Shown piece after piece: positions 35,360 through 43,366 of a DNA stretch of 43,691 nt. How positions within the stretch are numbered: the stretch's first letter is position 1; every line of letters begins with the position of its first letter. The stretch is from positions 1 to 43,691 of the forward strand of contig CAXGAH010000020.1 in NCBI GenBank assembly GCA_964007875.1, in the 5' to 3' direction. The translations under genes and the position numbers were made by a program. Below the pieces are notes generated by a model. It saw only the letters and a list, made by a program, of their open reading frames with translations. It did not search any database and was not told where the DNA came from. The stretch is from UBA1275 sp002323515. GTDB lineage: Bacteria; Bacteroidota; Rhodothermia; Balneolales; Balneolaceae.

Positions 35360-35836
35360 TTGAGCGAAAAAAATAATAATACACCCACTATAAGCAATCG
35401 AAAAGCTTTCCATGAATACACCATCGTGGAAACTTTTGAGGCAGGTATTTCGCTTCAGGGAACCGAAGTAAAATCGCTCCGTGCTGGTAAAGCTAATTTT
35501 ACCGATGCTTTTGCCTTTGTTCAAGGAGAAGAAGTTTGGCTGAAAGAGTTCCACATATCAGTATATGATCATGGCTCTTACATGAATCATGAGCCTAAAC
35601 GGGATCGAAAGCTCCTTCTACACAAAAAAGAAATACGAGCTCTTGATAAAGGGGTGCAACAAAAAGGAAATACCATTGTGCCACTGAAGCTATACTTTGT
35701 ACGGGGTAAGGCAAAACTACAAATTGGCCTAGCGAAGGGTAAGAAGCTTTACGACAAACGCGATAGCATAAAAGAAAAAGATGTTAAGCGTCAAATGAAA
35801 CGAAGCATCAAAGAAGGTGTTCGGTTCAACCCTTGA
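35360..35836 (+). CDS. smpB: SsrA-binding protein SmpB
   Basis: SmpB binds tmRNA and brings it to stalled ribosomes. The conserved blocks are NRKAFHEYTIVETFEAGISL, GTEVKSLRAGKANFTDAFA and the basic LYDKRDSIKEKDVKRQ. At 158 residues the length is standard. The start is TTG (35360); no ATG precedes the conserved region in frame, so a rare start codon is used. The tmRNA gene itself is not in this window. Confidence 0.96.
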   Translation: MSEKNNNTPTISNRKAFHEYTIVETFEAGISLQGTEVKSLRAGKANFTDAFAFVQGEEVWLKEFHISVYDHGSYMNHEPKRDRKLLLHKKEIRALDKGVQQKGNTIVPLKLYFVRGKAKLQIGLAKGKKLYDKRDSIKEKDVKRQMKRSIKEGVRFNP

Positions 35837-35929
35837 CCAATATTACAGTATCAAATTTACAGTGCTAAGTCTCCAGTATCTAGTTTAGAGTATTTAGTTC
35901 ATCTAATATTGAACTTACTAAATTTGGCT

Positions 35930-35970
35930 ATAATAAAAGAAAGAGCTCTCGACCTTTCGGACGAGAGCTC
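35930..35970 (-). terminator. Rho-independent terminator of rnpB
   Basis: On the minus strand GAGCTCTCG and CGAGAGCTC (arms at 35962-35970 and 35943-35951) pair perfectly. Inside is a CC-GAAA-GG tetraloop cap after one T-T mismatch, and TTTCTTTTATT follows. It lies just after the 3' end of RNase P RNA. Confidence 0.88.
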
Positions 35971-35979
35971 CATATTTGG

Positions 35980-36342
35980 CTGAATACATCTATAAGCCGG
36001 ATTCTGTATTTCGAATTAGCACTTTAGCATTCGAAACGACAATCATTTATCTAATGCGTTCCACCCGGCAACGTTATGACAAGTGGCACGTATTGCCTGC
36101 GTGAACTTGCACCCCGTGAGGTTTACCATGCCCTCTGTCTCACGACAAGAGGCGGTGAGCTCTTACCTCACCTTTTCACCCTTACTCCCTAAGAAGCGGT
36201 TTATTTTCTGTTGCACTCTCTGTATTTGCCGAAGCAAACCCTCAGCTACGCCTATTGGATCGCTGAGCACGGTACTTGTTGGTGTCCGGACTTTCCTCCC
36301 TAGGCGCCGAAACGACCCAAGGCGATTGTCCAATGCATTCAA
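35980..36342 (-). ncRNA. rnpB: RNase P RNA, bacterial class A
   Basis: The minus strand carries the diagnostic 5' block GGGAGGAAAGTCCGGACACC and the 3' block ending in CCGGCTTATAG, and between them the stem-loops expected of RNase P RNA, including GGCAATACGTGCCACTTGTC. The P1 helix can be drawn between GAATGCAT (about 36340-36333) and ATGTATTC (about 35989-35982), which fixes the ends to within a few bases. The RNA matures the 5' ends of tRNAs. It lies downstream of the nif3 and zinc-ribbon-family genes and is followed by a strong terminator. Confidence 0.95.
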
Positions 36343-36343
36343 T

Positions 36344-36351
36344 TAAAGATA
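36344..36351 (-). promoter_or_regulatory. Possible -7 box of rnpB
   Basis: Minus-strand TATCTTTA lies 3 bases before the inferred RNA 5' end. It is one base off the TAnnTTTG consensus. It sits in the 26-base gap after the upstream protein gene, so rnpB may have its own promoter or be processed from a longer transcript. Confidence 0.3.
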
Positions 36352-36368
36352 CAAGTATTCTAAGTGAA

Positions 36369-37103
36369 TCAGAAACTTAGCTGTTCTTTGGCTTTGTCGA
36401 AAAAAGCCTTATCAACTACGATACGCCCACTACTTTCATCGAAAATGATTTTGTTCATCCGGCGCACTTCTACCTGAGTTTGAGGAGGAAGGCTCATACC
36501 AAATGCGGCTCCTCGGTCCATTGCAACTACAGCAATACCATTATTTAGGCCATCTCGCAATCGATTGTAATTGCGAAGATATCGAGGATCTATATTCTTG
36601 AATACTTCTTCTCTCTTAACAATGAGCTGGTCTTCTTCATCCTGTGTACTGCTCATGACCGTATCCAGGTTAGCTTTCATTTTGTCAAGATCGGCGCGTA
36701 CATCATCCAGTTTTTCATCAATAATCGCTTTTTCTGGAGCAACTAACTCTTTGCGTTTTTTGGCTTCTTCTATTCGATGATGAGCTTTTTCAATAACCTG
36801 TTTTTGGACCTCTATTTCTTTAGTGAGAGCATCATACTCCCGATTATTTCTGACTATGAGTTGCTGTTCCTCGTACTTTGATACTTTTTCTGTGGAACTA
36901 GTTATATCCAATTCAAGCTGATTCAATTCAACAGATAAGTCTTTGTCTTCTTGCTCTAATTTGGCTTGTTTGGCCTCTAAACGAGCAATGTCGGTTTCAA
37001 CATCCAAAATATCTTCTGGAAGGTCTCCTCTTAGCTGTTTTAGTTCATCAATTCTACTATCGATATACTGGAGATTAGCGAGTTGCTGCAGTACTTCTTT
37101 CAT
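36369..37103 (-). CDS. Coiled-coil protein of the C4 zinc-ribbon family, cysteines lost
   Basis: The first 170 of 244 residues form a long helical hairpin (MKEVLQQLANLQYIDSRIDE onward, rich in Glu, Lys and Leu), and the C-terminus should be the zf-RING_7 ribbon. Around VVAMDRGAAFGMSLPPQTQ and KIIFDESSGRIVVD the framework of the ribbon is kept (DRGA, PPQ, GRI), but all four expected zinc cysteines are absent; the corresponding positions appear to be Ala, Gly/Met, Asp and Ser. The family has no firm function; nucleic-acid or ribosome-related roles have been proposed. It starts 5 bases after nif3, a pairing I recall from many genomes, and precedes rnpB. Confidence 0.82.
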   Translation of the reverse strand: MKEVLQQLANLQYIDSRIDELKQLRGDLPEDILDVETDIARLEAKQAKLEQEDKDLSVELNQLELDITSSTEKVSKYEEQQLIVRNNREYDALTKEIEVQKQVIEKAHHRIEEAKKRKELVAPEKAIIDEKLDDVRADLDKMKANLDTVMSSTQDEEDQLIVKREEVFKNIDPRYLRNYNRLRDGLNNGIAVVAMDRGAAFGMSLPPQTQVEVRRMNKIIFDESSGRIVVDKAFFDKAKEQLSF

Positions 37104-37108
37104 GTATG

Positions 37109-38173
37109 TTATTCAGGTGTTTGATGGGTTTTTAATTCTTGGTCGGGTAGATATACATTCATGGGATTGGTAATTCGTTGAGTCATCAGCACATCAACCT
37201 GCTCAAATGCTTCACTGAGTTCATTCTTTAGTGCCTCTACAATAGGGTACTCGCTTTCATAATGCCCCACATCCAACAGCATAAAATTCTCTTTTTCCAG
37301 AAAATAGTCATGATATTTAATGTCGGACGTAACAAATGCTTGTACTCCTGCTGCTATAGCTTCTTTTTTTAGCATAATACCTGAGCCTCCACAAACCGCT
37401 ACCTTTTTTATGCGATCTACAGAACCTGAATATCTGATTGCTTTCAAATTGAGTACTTTAGATACTAGGTGTAGAAATTCATTCATCCCAACGCCCTCTT
37501 CTGGGTAGTGCCCAATGACTCCATAACCATAATTTTTTGAGGGAGATGCTAACTGAGTTACTTGAAATTTTCCTTCTTTCAGTAATCCTTCTTTTTTTAG
37601 CCCAGCTTTTAATTCCTTTAACAAATGCTGATCAATAGTAGCTTCAAAACATACAATACCGTCAGATCTATTTTCTACATTAAAAAAGTGCGCATCCTCA
37701 GCCGAATAATAGTTTAACAGTTTTAGGACAGCCCCAGGTTCTTCGTGCGTAGTAACCAGCCTTATTTTTCTTGAAATTGCCTCACTAGCCTTTAAAAAAC
37801 GTAGACCATCTAATCCAAGCGTATTTGCTAAAGCAAATGAAACTCCATCTAGTGCTGCATCTAAATTAGTGTGAGCAACCAGTAGGGCTATATCATTTTT
37901 AATAAGTGAGTAAATAATTCGACCTTGTGAGTGCGTCGGATTTATGCGTCCAATTTTACTGAAGATGAGGGGATGATGAGCGACAATCAGATTACATCCC
38001 TTTTGAATCGCTTCTTCAACAATTTCTTCGGTCACATCTAAACAGGTAAGTATACTAGTAACCGGGGTGTCTGGATTTCCAACCAACAATCCAACATTAT
38101 CATAATCCATTTTGACGCTTGGAGGAGCCCACTGATTCAAAAAGGTTGATATTTGTCGGATGTGTAAACTCAC
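37109..38173 (-). CDS. Nif3-like dinuclear metal-centre protein
   Basis: The 354-residue product is a Nif3/YbgI-type protein, a ring-forming hexamer with two metals per subunit. Metal-ligand segments are present: CNLIVAHHPLIFSKIGRI with two histidines, LLVAHTNLDAALDGV, and the C-terminal LLDVGHYESEYPIVEAL. The central insert (about 135-235) is the longer version seen in Bacteroidota and Firmicutes. Start is GTG (38173). GTP cyclohydrolase I type 2 activity has been claimed for relatives, but the physiological role is not settled. It is probably co-transcribed with the zinc-ribbon-family gene. Confidence 0.93.
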   Translation of the reverse strand: MSLHIRQISTFLNQWAPPSVKMDYDNVGLLVGNPDTPVTSILTCLDVTEEIVEEAIQKGCNLIVAHHPLIFSKIGRINPTHSQGRIIYSLIKNDIALLVAHTNLDAALDGVSFALANTLGLDGLRFLKASEAISRKIRLVTTHEEPGAVLKLLNYYSAEDAHFFNVENRSDGIVCFEATIDQHLLKELKAGLKKEGLLKEGKFQVTQLASPSKNYGYGVIGHYPEEGVGMNEFLHLVSKVLNLKAIRYSGSVDRIKKVAVCGGSGIMLKKEAIAAGVQAFVTSDIKYHDYFLEKENFMLLDVGHYESEYPIVEALKNELSEAFEQVDVLMTQRITNPMNVYLPDQELKTHQTPE

Positions 38174-38372
38174 TTATCTTCCTGAACTATGAGAGTGAGG
38201 AATTGAAAAGTGACTCGAACAATAGGTGCCTGAGCATGATAAGCACGAGTAGAAAGGTATGTACATCTTAAATTTCAGTACCAAAAATTGGTTAACTTCA
38301 ATTAATAGTGAGTTTTAAAAATAAGGCTAATAACACTAAGTTAAAAGTAATAACATTTATTTATCCTACTCT

Positions 38373-39056
38373 ATGTCTGAACTAACAGAACAACTAGTAA
38401 AAATAGAAGAATCAATTACGCAACAATGTCTTGCGGGTGGGAGAAACAGAGAAGAGATAACCTTAGTGGCGGTGAGTAAGACCAAGCCATTGCACATGAT
38501 CGAAGAAGCCCTTGCCGCAGGACAGCGTCATTTTGGTGAGAATAGAATGCAAGAACTACAAGAGAAAGCCGAATCCTTGGACCACGATGACCTAAAGTGG
38601 CATATGATTGGCACACTTCAAACCAACAAAATAAAGTTTATCGCAGCGCATGTACATTGGATTCATTCGGTGTTCAAAGTAAAACAGTTAAACGAAATTA
38701 ATAAGCGAGCAGCTCAACATAACCGAGTTATCAACGTCCTAATTCAGATTAATATAAGCGAAGAACCCCAAAAAGGTGGTTGTGAAGCTGATGAATTAGA
38801 CGAATTGCTTACCCATGCACGAACACTTGACCATCTTCTTGTTCGTGGACTTATGGGTATGGCTAAGTTTACCGATGATGAGACTGCAATTTCAGACTCT
38901 TTTGAGTTACTCCAAAATCTTCAGCAGCGCCATAATACTAATTATCCTGAGTTAACCGAACTCTCGATGGGAATGAGTAACGACTATGCTTTAGCTTTGG
39001 ACAAGGGTAGTACCATGCTCCGAATTGGGAGCTCTATTTTTGGAAGTAGAGCCTAG
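38373..39056 (+). CDS. YggS-family PLP homeostasis protein
   Basis: YggS proteins bind pyridoxal phosphate without a known reaction and keep PLP and amino acid pools balanced. The PLP lysine lies in TLVAVSKTKPLHMIEEAL, and GQRHFGENRMQELQEKAE, WHMIGTLQTNKIKFIA and LSMGMSNDYALALDKGSTMLR (shown in part) are standard blocks. At 227 residues it is full length. The genes downstream encode a small membrane coiled-coil protein and a DivIVA protein, a setting similar to the ylm/divIVA locus of Gram-positives. A hairpin at 39064-39082 may separate their transcripts. Confidence 0.95.
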   Translation: MSELTEQLVKIEESITQQCLAGGRNREEITLVAVSKTKPLHMIEEALAAGQRHFGENRMQELQEKAESLDHDDLKWHMIGTLQTNKIKFIAAHVHWIHSVFKVKQLNEINKRAAQHNRVINVLIQINISEEPQKGGCEADELDELLTHARTLDHLLVRGLMGMAKFTDDETAISDSFELLQNLQQRHNTNYPELTELSMGMSNDYALALDKGSTMLRIGSSIFGSRA

Positions 39057-39063
39057 ATTTATT

Positions 39064-39091
39064 AAGGTTAGCGTTCAACCTTTTCATGCTT
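39064..39091 (+). terminator. Probable terminator or attenuator after yggS
   Basis: AAGGTT (39064-39069) pairs with AACCTT (39077-39082) around a 7-base loop and is followed by TTcatgcTTTTTT. The stem is short (6 bp), so partial termination is more likely than complete. Confidence 0.45.
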
Positions 39092-39153
39092 TTTTCGTAT
39101 TGTGTTGAATAAATTTTTGGAATAATGTATAAGTTTAATTAATACCTCTATTT

Positions 39154-39405
39154 ATGTTATTTGGTTTACCCTGGTTTGCTGTTATTGCGATTGTCGCCAT
39201 TGGTGGCGGAATGATTTTTTCGTACAAAGAAAAAGAACTGAACCTTGAAGAAAAGAGGCTCTTTAGTGCCAGAGAGGCCAATCATTTACGTGGGCATATC
39301 GAACACCTGCAACATCGAATAGAACAGTTAGAACACAGGGTCAACGATGAGCCTACTGTTGGACGGCAGGATGACAATCAAATTCTAAAAAGAACAAAGA
39401 TATAA
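39154..39405 (+). CDS. Small membrane protein with coiled coil
   Basis: The 83-residue product begins with one hydrophobic segment (MLFGLPWFAVIAIVAIGGGM) and continues as an amphipathic helix with heptad-like spacing (EKRLFSAREANHLRGHIEHL and EQLEHRVND). The layout recalls PspB (one membrane pass and a cytoplasmic helix), but family identity is uncertain. It starts 97 bases after yggS and ends 5 bases before divIVA, so it is co-transcribed with the latter and might link DivIVA to the membrane, which is inference. Confidence 0.68.
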   Translation: MLFGLPWFAVIAIVAIGGGMIFSYKEKELNLEEKRLFSAREANHLRGHIEHLQHRIEQLEHRVNDEPTVGRQDDNQILKRTKI

Positions 39406-39410
39406 GCAGT

Positions 39411-40127
39411 ATGAAATTAACACCGCTCGAAATTAAACAGCATCAATTCGATAAATCTCTTCGCGGTTATGATGTTGGAGAGGTTCAATCCTTTTTAGCC
39501 TTAGTGGCCAACGAAGTGGAACAGCTCCAACAAAATAACAGTGAGTTACAAGAACAAGTACAAGGGCTCAATAAGAGAATAACCCACTATGAGAAGGTGG
39601 AAGCTGCCATTCATGAAACCCTACAAACCACAAAGGAGTCGGTAGCTCAAAAAATGGAGCAGGCTAGAAATGAAGCTAAAACTACTATGGACCGGGCTCA
39701 TATGGAAGCTGATCGGATGATTCAAGAAGCGCAACAACAACGCACCACCATACGGCAGGAGATGATACGATTACTCGAACGCCGAGATGAAATGATTCAA
39801 AGCTTTCAACAATTTTTAGACAACAATAAGGGTATGGTCGAAAAATTTGCGGCCAACGAATTCCATATTTTCGATTCCATCGATGAGTCGGATGCTTCCC
39901 CATCTGTCTCAACCAAGCCTAGCCTAAATCAAACTAATAACCCCTCGATATCCAACACGAGTGGCAAAACAGCTGATATCACCATCAACCCGAAGGCCGA
40001 TGATATGTTAGCCGGTGACCAAGACGTAGAATCAGAACCAAATACCCCTGAAAAAAAGAAGGAAACATCCAGCTCAAGTCTAGATGACGATGACTTCATG
40101 AATACCTTCTTAGACGAATTAGACTAA
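39411..40127 (+). CDS. DivIVA-domain protein
   Basis: The N-terminus reads MKLTPLEIKQHQFDKSLRGY and continues DVGEVQSFLALVANEVEQL, an exact DivIVA-domain signature (LTPLDI....F....RGYD..EV..FL). A long coiled coil follows to about residue 150 and an acidic, Ser/Asn-rich, probably disordered tail fills 160-238. DivIVA proteins sense membrane curvature and organise growth or division; in this phylum their job is not well studied. The gene is 5 bases after the small membrane protein and 12 bases before the nucleoside phosphorylase. Confidence 0.88.
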   Translation: MKLTPLEIKQHQFDKSLRGYDVGEVQSFLALVANEVEQLQQNNSELQEQVQGLNKRITHYEKVEAAIHETLQTTKESVAQKMEQARNEAKTTMDRAHMEADRMIQEAQQQRTTIRQEMIRLLERRDEMIQSFQQFLDNNKGMVEKFAANEFHIFDSIDESDASPSVSTKPSLNQTNNPSISNTSGKTADITINPKADDMLAGDQDVESEPNTPEKKKETSSSSLDDDDFMNTFLDELD

Positions 40128-40139
40128 CAAGATTACCAT

Positions 40140-40976
40140 ATGTCAAGCAATCCATTACAACAAGCTAAAATTCAGCGAGCTGAGGCTGTTACATTCATTA
40201 AAGAACGCCTACCCATTGACCCAGAATACTTGCTCATATTGGGAACTGGCTTAGGGCAATTAGCGGAAGAAATGACTGTTGAATTAGAATTGCCTTACAA
40301 GGAGATACCTCACTTTCCTGTCTCCACAGTAAAAAGCCATGCCGGTAAACTATTAATAGGATCTCTAGGCGGTAAATCCATAATGGCAATGCAAGGGCGG
40401 TTTCACTATTATGAGGGCTATTCCATGAATCAAATTGCCTTCCCAGTTCGAGTTGCTAAGATGTTAGGAATACAAACGCTGTTAGTAAGCAACGCCTGTG
40501 GCGGATTAAACCCCAATTTTGAGCGTGGAGATATCATGCTCATTAACGATCATATTAATTTCTTAGGGGATAACCCTCTAATTGGCCCAAATGATCCTGA
40601 TTTAGGTCCTCGATTTCCAGATATGTCCCAACCTTACACCGAGCGTTTACTGGCCACAGCCGAGCAAGTGGCCCTCGATGCAGGGATAAAAATACATCAA
40701 GGAGTATATTTAGCCGTATCTGGACCAATGATGGAAACCAAGGCAGAATATAGATATATACGACAATTAGGCGCCGATGTGGTGGGCATGTCCACAGTAC
40801 CAGAAGTGATTGCGGCAGTACACATGAGTATGGAGGTGCTCGGGATTTCGGTAATCACCGATGAATGTTTCCCCGATGCTCTTGAACCTGTAAGCCTGGA
40901 TGATGTGTTAGAGGCCGCCGCTATGGCAGAACCGCAATTAACACGTATAGTAGTGGGTGTACTGGAACGACTTTAG
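40140..40976 (+). CDS. Purine nucleoside phosphorylase, class I
   Basis: PNP splits purine nucleosides with phosphate to base and ribose 1-phosphate in purine salvage. The 278-residue protein has the trimeric (class I) family signatures: ILGTGLGQLAEEM, the KSHAGKLLIG phosphate-site block, MQGRFHYYEGYSMNQIAFPV, LLVSNACGGLNPNFERGDIM and the base-binding VVGMSTVPEVIAA. It is the last gene of a three-gene unit after divIVA. Confidence 0.95.
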   Translation: MSSNPLQQAKIQRAEAVTFIKERLPIDPEYLLILGTGLGQLAEEMTVELELPYKEIPHFPVSTVKSHAGKLLIGSLGGKSIMAMQGRFHYYEGYSMNQIAFPVRVAKMLGIQTLLVSNACGGLNPNFERGDIMLINDHINFLGDNPLIGPNDPDLGPRFPDMSQPYTERLLATAEQVALDAGIKIHQGVYLAVSGPMMETKAEYRYIRQLGADVVGMSTVPEVIAAVHMSMEVLGISVITDECFPDALEPVSLDDVLEAAAMAEPQLTRIVVGVLERL

Positions 40977-40986
40977 TCTTTTTTGG

Positions 40987-41012
40987 TCACTTTAGTGATT
41001 GAATCTTTTTTT
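40987..41012 (+). terminator. Weak terminator after the nucleoside phosphorylase
   Basis: TCAC-TTTA-GTGA forms a 4-bp hairpin at 40987-40998, followed a few bases on by an uninterrupted T run (about 41005-41012). The short stem makes this only a possible terminator. Confidence 0.3.
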
Positions 41013-41123
41013 CTACTTAAACACTTATTTATCCACAAAAACCCGTATTTTTCCACTTGCTCTTGACTAAGGGTGCCAAATTCAGCTTTTTGAAGAAAAC
41101 TTAACCATCATTGCTCAATTCAT

Positions 41124-41879
41124 ATGCGATACAGCCATTCCGACGATGAACTGTGGGACGAATACCAGTGGGATGCACATATTTCAGAAGTAGAGAAAAA
41201 GAGTGATCAATTAAGGAAATTCATCACCGCGGATCCTCGTGGTGGGTCTACCCCCCGCTGGATTACTTTACTCGAGGAAAGTGTTAGTGAAGATGACGCT
41301 TTCGAAGCCTATGTAGAAGAAGAACTACTTCTAGACGAGGCCTATTTCCCAGATGACGAAGATTGGGAAGACGAAGATGAGTTTGATGAAGATGAATTTC
41401 CATTTAACGCTCTAGAAGAATATGACGAAGAAGCGGAAATGGATTTTGACGAAGGAGAAGAATGGAAAGCCTTAAGCGAGGATTTTGCGTATTCGAACTA
41501 CGGAAGTTTAAATAATTTACGAATATACTCTCGTTCAAAAAATCTTGCTATTGACGTCTTACGATGGGCACTATCAATCGGTGAAAAACACCAAAGCCCA
41601 GAAATTGACGATTTTATTGAAGAAACCTTAAAAATAGGGGCCAAATTAGCCGGGGGATACTCATTTGGATTTGACCATGAATACATGGGGGCCAACATTG
41701 CTTACACCAAACGATCTTTGTTGTATGCAAATAACGGATTAAATCGATTAGTGCAAATAAAGGGAAAGGGATTATTCAAAAAATCCGAATATCTAGGCCT
41801 TCATGAATGCTTTCATGAATTACGAAACGATATTGGTGTTTATGTCCAAGAATTACGCGATCGCTCTCATCGCGGATAA
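41124..41879 (+). CDS. Acidic protein with possible S23-like four-helix bundle
   Basis: The first 115 of 251 residues are extremely acidic (for example DDEDWEDEDEFDEDEF at about residues 77-92). The remainder is helical and reads like the S23/IVP-type four-helix-bundle family: SRSKNLAIDVLRWALSIGEK, then KIGAKLAGGYSFGFDHEYM where relatives have NIAEGYGR, then AYTKRSLLYANNGLNRLVQI and a final HECFHELRNDIGVYVQELRD. The similarity is by pattern only. Members of that family are of unknown function and are often found near or inside rRNA operons. The acidic part suggests binding to a basic partner or salt adaptation. The gene is monocistronic between the nucleoside phosphorylase and the convergent isoaspartyl peptidase. 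Confidence 0.6.
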   Translation: MRYSHSDDELWDEYQWDAHISEVEKKSDQLRKFITADPRGGSTPRWITLLEESVSEDDAFEAYVEEELLLDEAYFPDDEDWEDEDEFDEDEFPFNALEEYDEEAEMDFDEGEEWKALSEDFAYSNYGSLNNLRIYSRSKNLAIDVLRWALSIGEKHQSPEIDDFIEETLKIGAKLAGGYSFGFDHEYMGANIAYTKRSLLYANNGLNRLVQIKGKGLFKKSEYLGLHECFHELRNDIGVYVQELRDRSHRG

Positions 41880-41884
41880 AAGAA

Positions 41885-42925
41885 TTACTTCCAAATAGCT
41901 ACGGTCTTCTCTCCACCTTCGCTTTGTGATGCGCGGAACATAGAACCCGTGTTCGTTTCCATTGAGATATTACCCTCTCGATCTACAGCGATAAATCCAG
42001 CCTCTCCTTCATTCAATAATTCATACACCAAATAATCCATCGACTCATTCAAACTAGCGCCTGTATAACGCATATGGCTAGCCAAGCGATGAGCAGAAAC
42101 ATTAAGCATAATACGTTCTCCCCAACCGGTTGCAGACACCGCGACTTGATCATTGGCATAGGTTCCTGATCCAATTATGGGCACGTCACCAACCCTTCCA
42201 TACCTTTTGTTGGTCATTCCTCCTGTTGATGTGCCTGCTACTAAGCGGCCCGTTTTATCTACGGCTACGCAACCAACTGTTCCCATTTTCCACCCATTAT
42301 CAGGTTGTGATTCCAAATATCCCTGGTTTTCATTGGCCCGCTTCCAAGCTTCATATCGAGCCGGTACTTTAAAATATTCTGGATCTACTCGCTCTACGAT
42401 GGTTTGATCTGCAAACTGCTCGGCACCGTCTCCAGCAAATAAGATGTGTATCGATTCTTCCATGATAATACGGGCCAAAGATATTGGATGTTTAACCGTA
42501 GTCAGACCAGTTGCTGCTCCCGCGTTCATCTGTGAACCATCCATAATTGCCGCATCTAACTCATTCTTTCCTTCGCTGGTAAAAACCGCTCCACGGCCTG
42601 CATTGAATAGTGGGTTGTCTTCTAAAAAACGAACGGTCTGTTCAACGGCGTCTAGTGATGAACGACCTTGTTCTAAAATATCTACCCCTATGGCCAATGC
42701 GGAATCTAAAGCAGCCATATATCGTGCCTTTCTTTCTTCTTGCATATTGGGAGAGACATAACCTGCTCCACCGTGCAATGCAATCGCCCATTTTTGTTCA
42801 TGAGCCTCTTGCATTGTTGTGTTTCCAGACATTTGAGCAGTTACCGTCGACAATCCAAAGGTAAAAAAACCAAAGAAAGTCACTAAAAATATAGTGGGTA
42901 AAAAAGAAAAAGTTCGTTTACACAT
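41885..42925 (-). CDS. Exported isoaspartyl peptidase / L-asparaginase (Ntn hydrolase)
   Basis: The precursor (346 aa) has a signal peptide ending at VTAQMSG, so it is exported. The plant-type asparaginase fold is clear: WAIALHGGAGYVSP at the N-terminus, NAGRGAVFTSEGKNELDAAI, and the autoprocessing site with the nucleophile Thr216 in KMGTVGCVAVDKTGRL. STGGMTNKRYGRVGDVPIIG, the substrate loop, follows. After self-cleavage the enzyme removes beta-aspartyl dipeptides or asparagine. A periplasmic location fits peptide scavenging. It converges with the acidic-protein gene, 5 bases apart. Confidence 0.93.
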   Translation of the reverse strand: MCKRTFSFLPTIFLVTFFGFFTFGLSTVTAQMSGNTTMQEAHEQKWAIALHGGAGYVSPNMQEERKARYMAALDSALAIGVDILEQGRSSLDAVEQTVRFLEDNPLFNAGRGAVFTSEGKNELDAAIMDGSQMNAGAATGLTTVKHPISLARIIMEESIHILFAGDGAEQFADQTIVERVDPEYFKVPARYEAWKRANENQGYLESQPDNGWKMGTVGCVAVDKTGRLVAGTSTGGMTNKRYGRVGDVPIIGSGTYANDQVAVSATGWGERIMLNVSAHRLASHMRYTGASLNESMDYLVYELLNEGEAGFIAVDREGNISMETNTGSMFRASQSEGGEKTVAIWK

Positions 42926-43020
42926 GTATCAAAATATTCGTTTATAGCCTAATTATGATGGATTATACAAGAAAAGTCTACTCATCAAAACTTTTTTTTA
43001 AAAAAGATTTAAGTATTTCT

Positions 43021-43051
43021 AAAAGGCCACTTCTATAGAGTGGTTTTTTTT
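43021..43051. terminator. Hairpin with T8 tract below the PID-CTERM remnant
   Basis: CCACT (43027-43031) and AGTGG (43039-43043) pair around a 7-base loop, with flanking A4 and T8 able to extend the stem. On the plus strand it has a classic T8 tail but no gene upstream. On the minus strand, just after the PID-CTERM-like remnant, CCTTTT follows. It probably served that minus-strand gene. Confidence 0.5.
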
Positions 43052-43054
43052 GAC

Positions 43055-43319
43055 CTATATATTTTTTTCATCGGCATCTACTGTACCAGTGAAATCGGTT
43101 TTTGAAGCTTTAAGCCTTTTATATGCATAAGCGCCACCCGCTGCAGCTAAAAGTCCTATGCCTCCATCAACGGACGCTGGGTCGGGTGTAGAGGGAAAAC
43201 TGGGTTGAGCATTTAATTCTACAATCATCAAGCAATTAACAGGTAATAATAAAAATAAAGGTAATAAATACGGATAACCCTATTCGTTGATAACCAATTT
43301 TTGGATATAGTGAACTCAT
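43055..43319 (-). pseudogene. PID-CTERM-like small surface protein, frameshifted
   Basis: A 57-codon frame (ATG 43228, stop TAG 43055-43057) encodes a mature-looking part with NAQPSFPSTPDPASVDGGIG and LLAAAGGAYAYKRLKASK. This fits the PID-CTERM sorting pattern of Bacteroidota (D-G-G, hydrophobic stretch, basic end). The expected signal peptide is present but in another frame: ATG at 43319 gives MSSLYPKIGYQRIGLSVFIT and a hydrophobic core that ends at TAA after about 27 codons. The two frames differ by one base, inside a T/A-rich run, so one indel explains the break. A sequencing error or a start without signal peptide are alternatives. Confidence 0.6.
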
Positions 43320-43366
43320 AGTGGACCACTCTCTTTGTTGTAATTCTAAAGTATCTTGACTGATCT

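Noticed and set aside
36083..36346. Plus-strand 87-codon frame opposite rnpB
   Set aside because: It lies entirely on the antisense of RNase P RNA and shows no protein-like features.
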